Assembly: GCA_022695795.1 (NCBI GenBank)
Contig: MU404057.1
Coordinates: 248,001 to 312,000, forward strand
DNA length: 64,000 bases
Direction of reading: 5' to 3'
Source: Biscogniauxia marginata
Taxonomy: Eukaryota > Ascomycota > Sordariomycetes > Xylariales > Xylariaceae
The position numbers and the translations under genes are program-made. Of this stretch, positions 1-11,647 are shown one piece after another. The first letter of the stretch is position 1, and each line of letters opens with the position of its first letter. Below the pieces are notes generated by a model. The model was not told the origin of the DNA and ran no database searches. It saw only the letters and a list, made by a program, of their open reading frames with translations.

Positions 1-364
1 AGGGACTCCGGGCTTAGTCTGGACCATCAACGGGGAGAAGGGCGAGATCATGGTGACCGCATGCGGCGCCTACATTGGCGCACACGCTTACCACGAACCC
101 ATCGACATCAAGGTCCACGACCACGCGACGGATGAAGTTGTCAACATTGAATGGGACTGGGAAGACTGGCAGAAGGAGCTGCCGACACTAGCGAGGAACG
201 TCGCTCAGCTGTACGAGAGATTTGCGCGTTGGCGGGAAAGCGGACGGCTGGGCGGCGACGTGCCGGAAGGGGAAGAGTGGCCTCGTCTCCACGAAGCTGT
301 AGTGCGGATGAAGGAGTTCGAGGAGCTCTTGAGGCAATATGATTCTCAGGATGGCGGTATGTAA
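1..364 (+). CDS. 3' end of Gfo/Idh/MocA-family (Gal80-like) oxidoreductase, partial
   Basis: The reading frame is open from base 2 to the TAA at 362-364, so only the last ~120 residues of the protein lie in the window; the rest is off the left edge. The text TINGEKGEI followed by a beta-rich stretch and IDIKVHD, then an amphipathic helix with an ELPTLARNVAQLYERFA pattern, fits the C-terminal substrate-side domain of fungal Gfo/Idh/MocA proteins related to Gal80. These bind NAD(P) with an N-terminal Rossmann fold, which is not visible here. They act as sugar dehydrogenases or, like Gal80, as nucleotide-sensing repressors. An internal ATG at 50 is not the start because the frame runs upstream of it. 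Family assignment is by recalled motif only; which subfamily it is cannot be told. Confidence 0.6.
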   Translation, partial: GTPGLVWTINGEKGEIMVTACGAYIGAHAYHEPIDIKVHDHATDEVVNIEWDWEDWQKELPTLARNVAQLYERFARWRESGRLGGDVPEGEEWPRLHEAVVRMKEFEELLRQYDSQDGGM

Positions 365-2295
365 TACCCGGGTTAAGGAATTCTGATGCGATGATTAACT
401 CGGCTGCTCATTCGGCCATCTGGGTTTCTTCCGTCCTCGGATCCCATCGCACGCCGATGACAATTCATCATTTCCTGAATAACAATTGCGACTAGATTAG
501 GTATCTCTGAAATGATCTTTTGCTCTTCCCCTCTCCTTTCTCTTCGTCTTTCAGGCTTGTGATTGTCTCAACTGACGGTTTGGGAATTCTTTGCGAGCCC
601 CTTAAATCATTTGTGAGCTGTGTTGGCTATGCAGTTTCGCGATCATACGCGAGGCTATGATCTGATGTGTCTAGGCCGCTTCTCAGTCGACAGAGGTAAC
701 CTAGTCTTAAGGAACCCTCGTTGCTTAACCCAGGAAGACTATGCGCTTTAACTCTGGCCAGGCTGGCCATTCAGCTGGTGGCTGTTTCTAAAACGCTTGG
801 GCGTTTCATTCAAATTCTCTTTGCTGTCTCGACTCTTCCGATTCATTTCATGACTTAGACCGAAATTCCCTAGCTATAACGCGCCGGACAATTGATAAAA
901 ATAGAGTAAGGCTGGTTTCAATTAAGCTATGCGATCACATGTTATTAATGCGGTCCTAGATACATCACCTATGTTTCCTCGATTCCACCGGAGAATTCTC
1001 GCATGATAGAGAACCGATTGCCGCAAGCCGTTATCAGCACGGAGAGTATTCGGGTATCGGCGTTGAAGATCGGCTTGGCGCTATTCCTCGATAGTAGTTG
1101 TTTTATCTGGGGAACCAGCACTTTCTTATATCCGGGCCGTCGCAGAAAAGATTGCCTTGCACAAGGACGATCAATGGATACGATTCGGTGTTGAGAAGGG
1201 TAGGAAATTATTTCCAAGGGGAGCTTGGGCCGAGAAGATCCCCCAAGTGGGGACTCGTTTAGGCCCTCCCAGCACGGAAACGGGTGCTGGTACACTTCAA
1301 TTCGGCCGTACCTGCGAGCATTAGATACGGCACTAAATACGGGCCGACTGACTCAAACGGGGCCTCGGTGAGGGGCGCCCCCAACTGCATCGAGTTACAC
1401 AGGCTCTCCCCCGTTATACACCTTCCCCAAGAGTGCGCTAATTATGTACTTTCCTATTAGCCAGTCTAGGCGACAGCTGTTAAAAATCTTTTCCAGCAGC
1501 AGTGGAACAAACTAATTTCGGACTGCTCTCTCGTTTTCTACTTCGACCAGAGACCCGGGTCGACACACCTCTGCCAACCTCGGCAAACCTCGCAAATAGT
1601 CTTCTTCTCAGCAGCGACAGCAGCGACAGCAGCTATCTTCCATCTGTTTATCACCCATCGTTGCGCCCCCTGGCCTGCTGACGTACGATCCCAGAGATAG
1701 GGGAGATAAGTGTGCAGGTAGCGCGTAAACCGATCTCCCGCAAATCTTCAAAACCGATCTCCAGCCCATCCCAGCTCGCCCTAGATAAGCATGCCAAGGA
1801 CGCAACCCCGGCGACCCCGGCGACCCCGGTCAGTTGCACATGGTGCTAGGACGGGGTTGTGGCCCTGTCCGCCAGCCTGTCAGGCCCTATCTCCCACAAC
1901 TGCCAAGGTAGGATCGCGAGACCCAGCAGCCAGGGACATTGAGCAGTGATGTCAACTTGCTTCTACTTAGTATGGGGATATACTTCTCGCATACCTCGCC
2001 ACGATTTGCTTGTGCTTTTCTTGTTTTCTCGAATTTTTCTCTCTCTCCAACTGACTATTCCCCCATTCGTTCCTTTTCTATCTTTCCTACCGCGCGACTC
2101 CCACGTGTGCCTCTCCCTTTTCTCTCTTATTAGACTTCAACCTACGCCTTGCACCTATGGATCGACGACTTTAAATAATCTACTAGAAGGACTCATTGAA
2201 CTCGAGTGACATTGCGGATCGCTATTGTCGCATAACTCTTTGGTTCCGGTCGAGTGACGACGCTCTATTAAGGGGGAAACATCTATCCGACTAAG
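365..2295. other. Intergenic; promoter side of the permease
   Basis: No gene is supported. The last ~300 bases before the permease ATG (about 1950-2140) are strongly pyrimidine-rich on the + strand (long TCTCTC/TTTTCT runs). This is typical of the region around fungal transcription starts, and it creates a spurious open frame at 1946-2209. A 9-bp tandem repeat lies at 1805-1829. Confidence 0.6.
1805..1829. repeat. 9-bp tandem repeat ACCCCGGCG, about 2.8 copies
   Basis: Three head-to-tail copies, the last incomplete, read directly from the sequence. It lies ~470 bp upstream of the permease start; no function can be inferred. Confidence 0.8.
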
Positions 2296-4048
2296 ATGGC
2301 GACCGACATAGAGACCAAGAAGAAGAATCTGGCCCTCAATGGCGACTTTCACCGTACCGAGAGCGGCGGCGCCGAGGTGGGTTCGGCCGACGAGCTGCTT
2401 GCGTCCCTTGGTTACACGCCCGAATTGTCACGGAATCGATCGACTCTACAGGTCGCGTTCATGTCCTTCGTCTTGGCGTCGATCCCCTATGGACTGGCGA
2501 CTACTCTCTCTTATCCTTTGATCGGAGGCGGCCCCGTCAACATCATCTGGGGCTGGTTGGCCGTATCCTTGATCATCATCTGTGTCGCAGCCTCTCTGGG
2601 CGAAATCACGAGTGTCTACCCGACCGCTGGCGGTGTGTATTATCAGGCTTTCATGCTGGCGCCTCCTAACTGGCGCCGTGTTGCCGCTTGGACCTGCGGA
2701 TGGCTTTACGTCGTCGGAAATGTCACCATCACATTGGCTGTCAACTTTGGGACTACCTTGTTCCTGATCGCATGTATCAATGTCTTCGAAACCTCCAGCG
2801 GCGAGGCTGTCCTCGCCGGCGATGCTTATCAGGCCTTCCTTATCTTCCTTGGCATTACCATTCTCTGTAACTTGGTGTCGTCTTTGTGCAATCGATGGCT
2901 GCCTATCCTTGATGTAGGATACCAATCTTGAGACTCATATAAGGGGTTGGATTGCTAACTGTTTTGGGATCACTAGACATTCGCCGTCTTCTGGACTTTC
3001 GCTGGTGTTATAGCTATATTGGTCTGCGTGCTGGCTATTGCCAAGGAAGGCCGTCGTGACGCGAGCTTCGTGTTCACCCATTTCGAAGCCAACTCTGGCT
3101 GGACGCCTGGCTGGTCATTCATGGTCGGTCTCTTGCATGCTGCCTATGCTACCTCTTCCACCGGCATGATTATCTCGTAGGTTTTCGAACAAACTTCACC
3201 CACATCATTCGAGGTCGGTATGAAATACTTACACGGACTATGTAGGATGTGCGAAGAGGTCCGAGCCCCTGCAACGCAAGTCCCAAAGGCGATGGTCTTG
3301 ACCGTCTGCCTCAACACCCTAGCCGGATTGATCTTCATGATTCCGTTGGTCTTTGTTCTTCCCGAAATCCCGGATCTTATACTCCTTGCTCAGCCCGTAC
3401 CAACCATCATCAAGTCCGCTGTGGGTAATTCGGGGGGAGCATTTGGGTTGCTCATTCCACTCCTTGTGCTGGCGATTATTTGCGGTATCGGTTGCACTAC
3501 GGCGTCATCGCGATGCATCTACGCCTTCGCCCGCGATGGTGCTATTCCGGGCTCGAAGTGGTGGAAAACGGTCAACCATAAACTAGACGTTCCTCTTAAC
3601 GCCATGATGCTCAGCATGGTCGTCCAAATCATTCTCGGATTAATCTATTTCGGCTCGTCCACGGCTTTTAGCGCCTTCTCTGGTGTTGGCGTGATTGCGC
3701 TCACGACCGCCTACGTCACTCCGATCATTGTCAGCATGATTGAGGGCCGTAAGACTGTCCGTACCGGCAGCTTTCAGCTCGGAGCGTTGGGTTGGTTCTG
3801 CAATATCGTTTCCGTTGGTAAGTCCTCATATACACCCGCTTGGGCGTTGCCCGTGCCTCTCGTATGCTAACACGTAGATAGCCTGGTCTCTGCTTGCGAT
3901 CCCCCTATTCTGCATGCCTACGTCTGTCCCTGTGCTTGACCCCGCGTTAATGAACTATGCCTCGGTCGTCTTCGTTGGCTTTACGGTGATCTCGGTCGCG
4001 TGGTATGTGGCCTGGGGCCGCAAACACTACACCGGGCCGCCGACGTGA
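2296..4048 (+). CDS. APC-superfamily amino acid / GABA / choline-type permease
   Basis: Four exons, 2296-2913, 2977-3176, 3246-3817 and 3882-4048, join to 518 residues. All three introns are GT-AG; intron 1 has a GCTAAC branch site, and the third acceptor is the second of two close AGs (GATAG|CC), the one that keeps frame. The protein starts with a ~40-residue polar N-terminus (SADELLASLGYTPELSR), then about 12 hydrophobic segments. The first loop motif SFVLASIPYGLATTLSYPL with GGGP, and the SMCEEV segment with R-APATQVPKAM after TM8, are typical of AA_permease_2 members such as yeast Uga4/Hnm1. Members move amino acids, GABA, polyamines or choline across the plasma or vacuolar membrane by proton symport; the substrate cannot be read from sequence. 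Length is normal (500-540). It converges on the LPMO gene. Confidence 0.88.
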
Positions 4049-4664
4049 ATGGATTTGGCAAATACCCTGGGCCTGGATTCTGAGCGCGAACGGCTGATTC
4101 CCCTTGAGCTCGTGAACTCTGCGTGAATCGCTTGCATGTGCTTGTCGCCTCTATCCCGCTACCGCCATGTGACAGTCTTTTTGTGGCTTTGGAATGATAC
4201 CTCTCGAGCGTGACGGATGCAAGGACCAGCAGTGTCTGAAATGACATCAAACAGGAAAGGGCGTAGGAAACGCTGCTTATATCAATACACCCAAGTACAC
4301 CCAAAGCGCGCTTTGATACACCATGTTTATTCAATATAGAAGAAGATCACGCAAAGACCGTGCTATGTACAGTAAAAATAAACTGATTGGCTCTCGAGCA
4401 GCTGCTGAATCGATGATACATACCACTTTTACAACACGATTGCTATTTATTTCTGAGATTTTCGTGTTTGCCAATAACTCATCTAATTTGTGCACTGCGA
4501 ATAGTAAGTAAATCGTTAAGCTTTAAGCTTGTTGTAAGCAGCAGCCTATATTTCAGTGGTCAGCAAATATTCGGCTACATACCCGAAAGGGGCCACTTAC
4601 ACCACATGTCGTGCACTCGGTGCAACCAGTACTTCTGCACTGGCCGTATAGCGATACCCAGACA
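4049..4664. other. Convergent intergenic between permease and LPMO
   Basis: 3' flanks of the two converging genes. The part next to the LPMO stop (4601-4660, minus strand) holds a Cys-rich frame described separately; the rest shows no coding signal. Confidence 0.5.
4601..4660 (-). other. Cys-rich, out-of-frame tail past the LPMO stop (possible CBM1 relic)
   Basis: Beginning four bases after the LPMO stop codon, the +1 frame on the minus strand reads WVSLYGQC, then STGCTECTTCG, and is followed at 4600 by a perfect intron donor GTAAGT. YGQC and TG-C-T-C patterns are hallmarks of the fungal cellulose-binding module CBM1, which often ends AA9 proteins after a Thr/Ser linker just like the one seen here. 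However, the CGG of the core is missing and no aromatic YYSQC end is found downstream (the best acceptor gives AYNKLKA then a stop). It may be a decayed module, an alternatively spliced exon, or chance. Confidence 0.3.
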
Positions 4665-5670
4665 TTACACGCCACTTGTCGAAGTGGATTTCGTGGTCGA
4701 GGTCGTCAGCGTATTCGGTGCGTTCACCACGGTCGTCCGGACAGCCGTCGCCACCGCCGAAGTCGCAGCTGAAGCCAGGGTCGCAGTAGTAGCACCAGCC
4801 GCGCAAGTGCTCTCACACCCCGCACACGCCGCACCGGCACTCTTAGTTGAACCGCCCGAGTACACGGTCGGTCCCGGTGCGACGTACGTCGTCATGGGCG
4901 CGTGGATATCAACCAGGATGCCCGGGTCGGCCGCCGCGTACGCGCCCGGGAACGACACGCCCTCAGGCGCTACCGCGCCTCCCGACCCGGACCCAGTCAC
5001 CGTCAACTGAAAGCAAGTCACGTAGAACTGCGCGCCGCCCTCGCCGCCCGCCGTGTGCAGCGCCAGCGCCTCGGCGCGCAGCAGGTAGTCCCCGGGCGCG
5101 AGGTCGGCGGGCACGACGACGTCGAGACGCCCGCAACACGCGTTCAGGTCCTTGGTGCCCCAGAAGTCGTCGTCGCCGGACGCACCCGACGGGTTCGGGG
5201 CCCACGTGTCGGCGTAGATCTTGAACCAGGTCCCCGACGACGACGCGGCGGCCGCGGAGGACGAGTCGGTGACCGCCGAGAGGTACACCTGCACGGGCCC
5301 GTGGTGCGCGCCCCCGATCGCCTCGGCGGCGCAGGACCGGTCGCCCGGCTGCTGGTGCATCTCCACCGTCACGGTCGAGCCCGCGGCCACGGCGCACTTG
5401 CCTGCCGCGGGCGAGGTCCCCGCGTTGCAGATTATGTCGTCCGAGGTCACGTCCTGTATCGGCGAGTTGGAGACCGGCAGGCGGGCGCAGGTAGAGCCGT
5501 GCTGGGCGTGTTAGCTACCCTGGGAACTTAGGGTATCACATGGACTATTGAGAGAGGGGAGGGGGGTCGCTTATCTGATCGACGCCGTCGACCCAGAGGT
5601 CTTGGAAGGTGGCGTGGGCAGCAGCGCGTCTTGCGGCCAGGGCGAGGACCGCGTAGAGAGTCGACTTCAT
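4665..5670 (-). CDS. AA9 (GH61) lytic polysaccharide monooxygenase, secreted
   Basis: Two exons, 5670-5575 and 5498-4665, give 309 residues. The first 18 residues are a secretion signal (MKSTLYAVLALAARR then AAA). Cleavage leaves His19 as the new N-terminus in HATFQDLWVDG, the first copper-brace histidine of AA9. The second brace His is 97 in AHHGPVQVYL. The outer-sphere set His180 (ALHTAGG), Gln189 and axial Tyr191 lies in AQFYVTCFQL. These enzymes use copper and H2O2/O2 to cleave cellulose oxidatively outside the cell. After residue ~235 comes an Ala/Thr/Ser-rich linker ending STSTSGV. The intron 5499-5574 is odd: donor ATAAGC, GCTAAC branch, end CAGCAC, i.e. AT-AC; joined there the protein reads DQ|GSTCARLP as in relatives. 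GC-rich, as are other expressed genes here. Confidence 0.9.
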
Positions 5671-8463
5671 GATGTTAGGACCGGAGAGAAAGAAACGCGC
5701 TAGGTTGCGAGGCGAGGTGGGCTTTCAGGTGACTTGTAGACTCGTGAAGACCAGGAGGTCTCCTGAACCCGGGAACTGGGCTCGCTATAAGTAGGTAGAC
5801 CTAGGCACTCTCTCTCTTCGACACTTGTTCATATATATGAAGAGCGGGGATCAGGGGATACCCATCGTCCGATCCTCATCCTAACTTCCGAACGTCCAGG
5901 AGTCCTTCCGTCGTCGTACCACTCAGCCCCCCTTACCGGCCACCTGGTGTGGAGGGGGTATAAGATGGCTAGGCGTAGTTTCGTCCCCGGACCTATTAAG
6001 CCAAAGTTTTTCCTTTCTATATATTTTTGCACCCGTCAGGCCCCACCGCGCTAGCTCCGCTACGTAGTTTTTAGATTGGGACGTTATGTTGTCTGGCCGG
6101 CAAACTATAGGCGCAACCCGGTTTTCAGGGTGGCGCTCTCGGGAATTAAAATGGCATAGGGGTCACCCGACCTAGTACCCACGAGGGCACGGATGCGGGC
6201 CCCCGGTGCCGGGGAAGGGGCCATTGGTGGATTTTCCGCGATGCTTAATATACCTGAATCGGCGCGGCAATCTATCTCCAGTGGCCCAGATTGGGATAGA
6301 GGGAGGACTTGGCGCAGGACCTCATGCGGTCGTGATGCTGGATGAAAAGGTTGGAGCGCTTTGGTGTGTCTCTGTCAATGGTAATGCCTTTATTTAAAGA
6401 TATAAACAACAAACTGTATTCGAGTCATCTCGGCTGCAGAAATGTTTGCGAAGGACAGGACAAATTTACTAGTTATTCTTAGTTGGGTCTTGTTGAGGAT
6501 AAGCATCAATATGCTGCTACGTCTCTGAGCCCCAGGGTCATCATAAGATGAATCTAGAGTCTAGGTTCACTCCGGTCCCTCATATGATACACAGGACGAT
6601 GGGAGATATGGGTAAAAAGTCCAATGCAAAAGCCCTGTAGGCTGGGGAGAAGCTAGTGGTTAACAAACATTATTAATCGAATTGTATCCAGCTTGAGTTG
6701 TCTCGATTCTTCAGTATGATTAGGTTGACTCTTAGGGTGTGTAAGAATTTCCGCACAGAATTCGAACACGCCTGGCAACTCGCTAATATGGGTGCTGCGC
6801 ATCCTTTTTATAATACGTGCAATACACTTGTCTAAGTATCACCACGGGAAGACAGGAGAGTGTATAGAAACACTTGACCGGCCGCGCAAAGAGGATAGCA
6901 TCGTGTGGCCTCTATGAGCACTTATCCTACTGTTTCTCACTTATGCATTGGAGGCGGATAATCCGGCATGCTTGAAATAGCTATGGTCAAAGCCGCAAGC
7001 CTATTAACATTTAGATAACTAAGAATCAACCGTACATTCTAAACACACATTCACATATCTTCATCCCCTTAGCTATCTTTACCATACTTCTTCCTCCTTG
7101 TTAGAGTTCTCCTTAACCCACCGTCGGCCAAGGATATAGCGGCTGGGTCGGGGGCGAGAACATTGACCGGGTGTTTTGTTCCTGAGTCCTCCACGTTCGG
7201 TGGCTCTTCGCTGAAGAGGGCCGGTTTACATCGACTTGTGTTCCTTGCTCAAGTCCTTCAGGCTGAGAACTTCTTCCTTCCCACCTTTGGTTCCGTCCTA
7301 GGCTCTATAACTCGTAATCGAGTAACCAGATATTTACTTGTTGATATCTTCGACGTGCCCGCCATCTTCCTCGTCTCTCCTGAGTTGCAATTTCGTAAAA
7401 CTACCTAATAGTCGCCGTATATCATCGCCTCCCGTTATATGATTTCATGTGGTAATAGATGCCCCGCTTCTACATCTCTTACAATCCCTCATCGCATCCT
7501 CACATTGTAATCCCCGGCGTGTCTTCAGCAGACTTAGTACTGTATCCCGGCTTCTTTCCTCCGCGGCTGTGTCGAGAGAAGTTTGAAAAATTGCGATGCC
7601 AAGACAGTGTCCGAAAAGAATCAATGTCTCATGTGCGTCTAGTCTACCTACCAGTTTCCTCTTCGATATCAGAGGAACTTGTTAGGTGCACAACGGACAG
7701 AGAGCGGTGGGTGTATAGGGTCACTATTAGACTGAGAATAATCGCTAGAGCGCTCCCCCAGCTCCTTCGGAGTATATACGACTCTTATATACCTAATTTA
7801 CTGTAAATTCTCGAGTCTGAGGCCTGCTAGCCCCCATTTTGACCTTTTAGGCCCTGGACACTCGATCATAAGCTTCGTCATTTTCAGAGTCTAAGGCAAT
7901 ACTAGCATCAAGGGTCGAAAGGTGGGGTTACGAAGGAGTCTCGGTAACTACCAGCTCTCCAGGTCGTCATCGGAATGTTATCGAATCGTCATCATATAGA
8001 AGTATATAGGGCCTTATAGATCCCCCATAAAGAGGAAGGGCAGGCTTCAAACTGTATTCTACCCCTCCTCTCCCCCTCATACGTACTCCATGAATACATT
8101 TCTCCTCTCATCCTATGTCTAACCTCAAACCTAACCAATTAAAACCTTTCCGATATTGAGACGGTCCGTTAGGGCATTAGATATATTTACTATTACGTAG
8201 GAAATACCTATCTATATCGAGTCGTTTCCGTTCGATTAGCTGATCGCCGCCGCCCCAACGTTACCAACGCTACTGAACCGATGTTGCTGTTTAAAATGAG
8301 ATAGCTATATGAGAGATGGACATAGACACGGCGTCGTATTGCTACGTCGTCGTATCGCTACTTTGTTTACGATCATGAGAGTGTACATAGTACCTCGAAC
8401 GTTATCGTGCGTGTTACGTTACGTACACTTGTTGGTCCCTAACGTAATTGGGCGATGAGTCTA

Positions 8464-8556
8464 GGAGTCCAAAGGTCTGGATATCGTGGAACCTCGCTAC
8501 GTTCGTTGAATATCGGATAACGCTGGAGTCCAGGAGTCTGGATACCATGGAGCCGT
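8464..8556. repeat. Degenerate direct repeat, two ~33-bp copies 61 bp apart
   Basis: Copy 1 begins GGAGTCCAAAGGTCTGGATA at 8464 and copy 2 begins GGAGTCCAGGAGTCTGGATA at 8525. Both continue with a TGGA(A/G)CC block. Further partial echoes (GTGGATCCTCGTAC, GTGAAGCCTCGTTAC) follow to 8616, just before a poly-T tract. Confidence 0.55.
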
Positions 8557-9227
8557 ACACGACCATTGGATCACGTGGATCCTCGTACAAGTGTTGGAAA
8601 TTGTGAAGCCTCGTTACGGGGGGTTTTTTTTTTTTTTTTGCACAGTTAATGGGTTTTGGCCCTAATATTCAGAGGGAGGAAAGGTAGACGTATTATATAG
8701 GTTTCGCCCTTACGAAGGTTTCCCTATATACGATATTCTTTAAGATATCGGCGAATACGTGCGTACGTGAGATATGAAGAATTCCCGTGTATATATATTA
8801 AGTTCTTATATTTATATGATATATGAAGCTATATTGATATCGTCTCGCATACCGGGAATGAGATCGGGGGTTAAGGGAATAACCCCTTATATAAGAGGAG
8901 TAACGTCGCCCTAGAGAAGGACTAGAAAGTCAGGTTTCAGACTATATTTCAATACACGGGTGCCTTATCACATTGACTATCTTCAACCTAACAGTCATAT
9001 TCGCGAGACGCGAGCTGTGTTAGAATATGGGGGTACTTAACTTACTATGCCGTCTTATGGGGTCTCTTGCGTACATATATACCTGGGCTCCTGGTTTCCT
9101 TTAAATTAATATACTTCGATTGTGGCTGAGGGCATCCATAGCAGGAATAGCACTTCACAAAAGGGGATAGAAAGGGGGAGCACGTGATGTTGAGGTTTTT
9201 AGCAGGACTAGATAGGGCCCTACAAGG

Positions 9228-9245
9228 TATATATATATATATATT
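9228..9245. repeat. (TA)n microsatellite
   Basis: Perfect alternating TA run inside gene-free DNA. Confidence 0.9.
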
Positions 9246-10408
9246 TCTACTAATTATAGACCAGAAAACTCGGTTCAACACAACTTATTCCAGATGTTCC
9301 TGAAATAAACCTTCGCAGCCATGATATGTTTACTTTTAGATATTTGCGCATCAATCCCCTGAATCATGAATCACCCCTAGTTGTTGCTTGATAACACTTG
9401 TACTTAAGTTTCCTTAGACCTAAAGTTATATCACGCAATATCGAACATGCGGCACGGAGGTGTCTACAAACTCATTCTGGCGTTGCGCCAGGCTGCTTGC
9501 CTTTGCCGGAAGACCGTTTTGCCTAGGTTAAGTTACTTGGTTTTACTTGGTTTTAATTGAAGTATACTCACGTATACATCGGTTTGTGGTTAATTAGGTA
9601 ATTACTTAGAATACCAAAAGACAATGTCGGATCTGGGCAATGAGCTATTAGCAGATTATACCAGCCTAAGGCAATTACGGCTTGTGTTAATACTAACTGC
9701 AATTAGTTCCCGGATAGCGCTTCTTATCCATTATGGCCTTAAAAGTATAATGGCAATACCTTGTTAGCTGCGATTCAGCTGCGAGCGAGAAATTCAATAG
9801 GGTCTCTCTAATGGGGAGCCTGGTCTAAAATCTACCTCAGGTAAGCTAATAAGGAATTTCTAGGACTATATCAGCCACCCCACGCTCCACTATCCCGTCT
9901 GCTCCACTACTGGGGGGCCACGTTTGGCATAGGGGATGCCATTCTTGGCCCCCAAAACCTCCCGTCCAGTCCTGGAGGCTTCCATGCCAACCAGATATAA
10001 TTCATATGCAACATGCATCAGTCGTAAGCAGCCATGAAGACACTGTATATATGTGCGTTGCATACATATGCAGGCATGCTGATTCCTACTCGTGCTACCC
10101 AATCATTCATTATTAGCATCTTCAGACCAATACGGACCCGAGATACTCCAAGCATCAGGTAATCATGAAGTCACATTGGTAGATCTAACACTACGAACAG
10201 AATCTTTTCCTGTCGGCTGTATTTAATTTAGTTTCTGGTAGCCGTTGTATACAACTAAAACAAAATGGGACTCCAGTCTTCATCGAAGCAATTCACTATC
10301 GGTTTCTTCTCCCACCTTAAACCTCCCTTTCTCTGTTCCTCAATCAATTGCCCGATATCAAGTTAGCCTTGCTTCTCTCCTCTAGACCTTGCTTACTTCG
10401 TAAATGAT

Positions 10409-11647
10409 ATGGTACTATCCTTGGGCGCCACCCAGGTCGTTGTGGTAGGGTTTATCACGACCCCACTCGCATTCATGGCGCTCGGGCTGCGACTTTGGTC
10501 AAGACGTATACAGCGGTCGTCCCTTGCATTCAATGATTACATGTCAATTGTGGCTATGATCTTTGCCATCGGTACAGTATCGCTATGCATTGCAGGTAAA
10601 GTATCCCAGAGGGACTCGCTTATTTTACACGGCTGTGACTAACGCATAATCACAAGATGCGTTCGCAGGAGCTATAGGAGTACATGCCAGCGAGATCATG
10701 GCCACAAGGCCATGGGTTCTTGCGTTCTATCTAAGGGTTAGCGATGGACTTATCTGAGATTTCCAAAGTAATATCGCTAACTGTCCTCAATCTCAAAGCT
10801 ATCCGTGCCAGGGCAACTACTCTGGGCTTCTGCGAACACAAGCGTAAAGTTATCAATACTATCACTCTATACGGTCATTTTCCCAAACCAGAGATTCCAT
10901 TATATTTGTTACAGTGCTATGGGGATATCTATAGCCTACCTTGCCAGTGTATTTGCGGAGGCATTTGCGCTTTGCACACCAGTCGAGTATAATTGGGATA
11001 AATCTATACCCGGAGGCGAGTGTCATAACGAGAACCTTGCCTATCTTATTGCAGGCATCACGAACCTCGTTATCGATGCTTTTATAGTGGCGCTACCAAT
11101 GCCTATGTTATTCGGCTTGCAAATGTCACTGACTAAGAAACTCAGCATTGCCGGAATGTTCAGTCTTGGAGCTTTGTAAGTGCGAAATGCGACTTTTTTT
11201 TCTTTCATTATCTGCTAACATTTCTGCCTCGTAAGAATTTGTGTGTTATCACTTCTCAGAGTTGTCTCGCTTTTAGAATGGGACCTAACGGACATCACGT
11301 ATACGGGCACCCGTATTGCTATTTACTCTATCCTGGAGCCAACTCTTGGGGTGGTGAATGCTTGCCTCCCAACCATCAAGCCTGCTCTCCACAAGATATC
11401 CAGGACACATCCTTTCGATGGGATAAGCAAGGGCTCCAATAGCACGAACAAATCTAGCCTCAACGCAAGTCGGGACAGAAAACGCCCCCCGGGAGCTGGG
11501 ATTGTCAATCACCATGAATTCATTCGCCTCAACGACGATGTGCCTTTGACGAACATTCGTACTGGAAATGAGATGAGTGCGGATCTTGACGAGATAAATG
11601 CTATCACAGTTACCCGAGGATGGGAAGTCGATAGATCCTGTCAGTAA
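10409..11647 (+). CDS. Fungal rhodopsin-domain (Pth11/SAT4-like) integral membrane protein
   Basis: Four exons, 10409-10595, 10657-10736, 10799-11175 and 11236-11647, join to 351 residues. All introns are GT-AG with CTAAC branch sites (61, 62 and 60 nt). The order of features matches the fungal 'rhodopsin domain' family: seven hydrophobic helices, NDYM after the first loop, TSVKLSILSLYTVIF in TM3/4, SVFAEAFALCTPVEYNWD with Cys, the second Cys in GGECHNEN, then DAFIVALPMPMLFGLQMSL-KKLSIAGMF and RVVSLLEWDLTDITYTG. The C-terminal ~100 residues are polar and probably cytoplasmic. Members include Pth11-type sensors and many of unknown role; no CFEM domain is present, so it is the short class. It lies head-to-tail upstream of the GMC oxidoreductase, but the 1.2 kb gap argues against co-transcription. 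Confidence 0.85.

Larger units (their letters stand above)
5671..10408. other. 4.7 kb gene-free stretch
   Basis: The LPMO promoter occupies the left end (minus-strand TATA-like TTATAG near 5785, another TATATATG near 5832-5839). Beyond that I find no credible gene on either strand: open frames are short, lack ATG starts in good context, and resemble no family I know. It contains a poly-T run of 16 (8624-8639), a (TA)n run (9228-9245) and a pair of ~33-bp degenerate direct repeats (8464-8496 and 8525-8556). It could be an old transposon relic, but nothing in it proves this. Confidence 0.5.

Noticed and set aside
4847..5531. Long plus-strand frames over the LPMO gene
   Set aside because: Antisense shadows created by GC-rich codons; Arg/Pro-rich with no motif, while the minus strand carries a complete AA9 enzyme.
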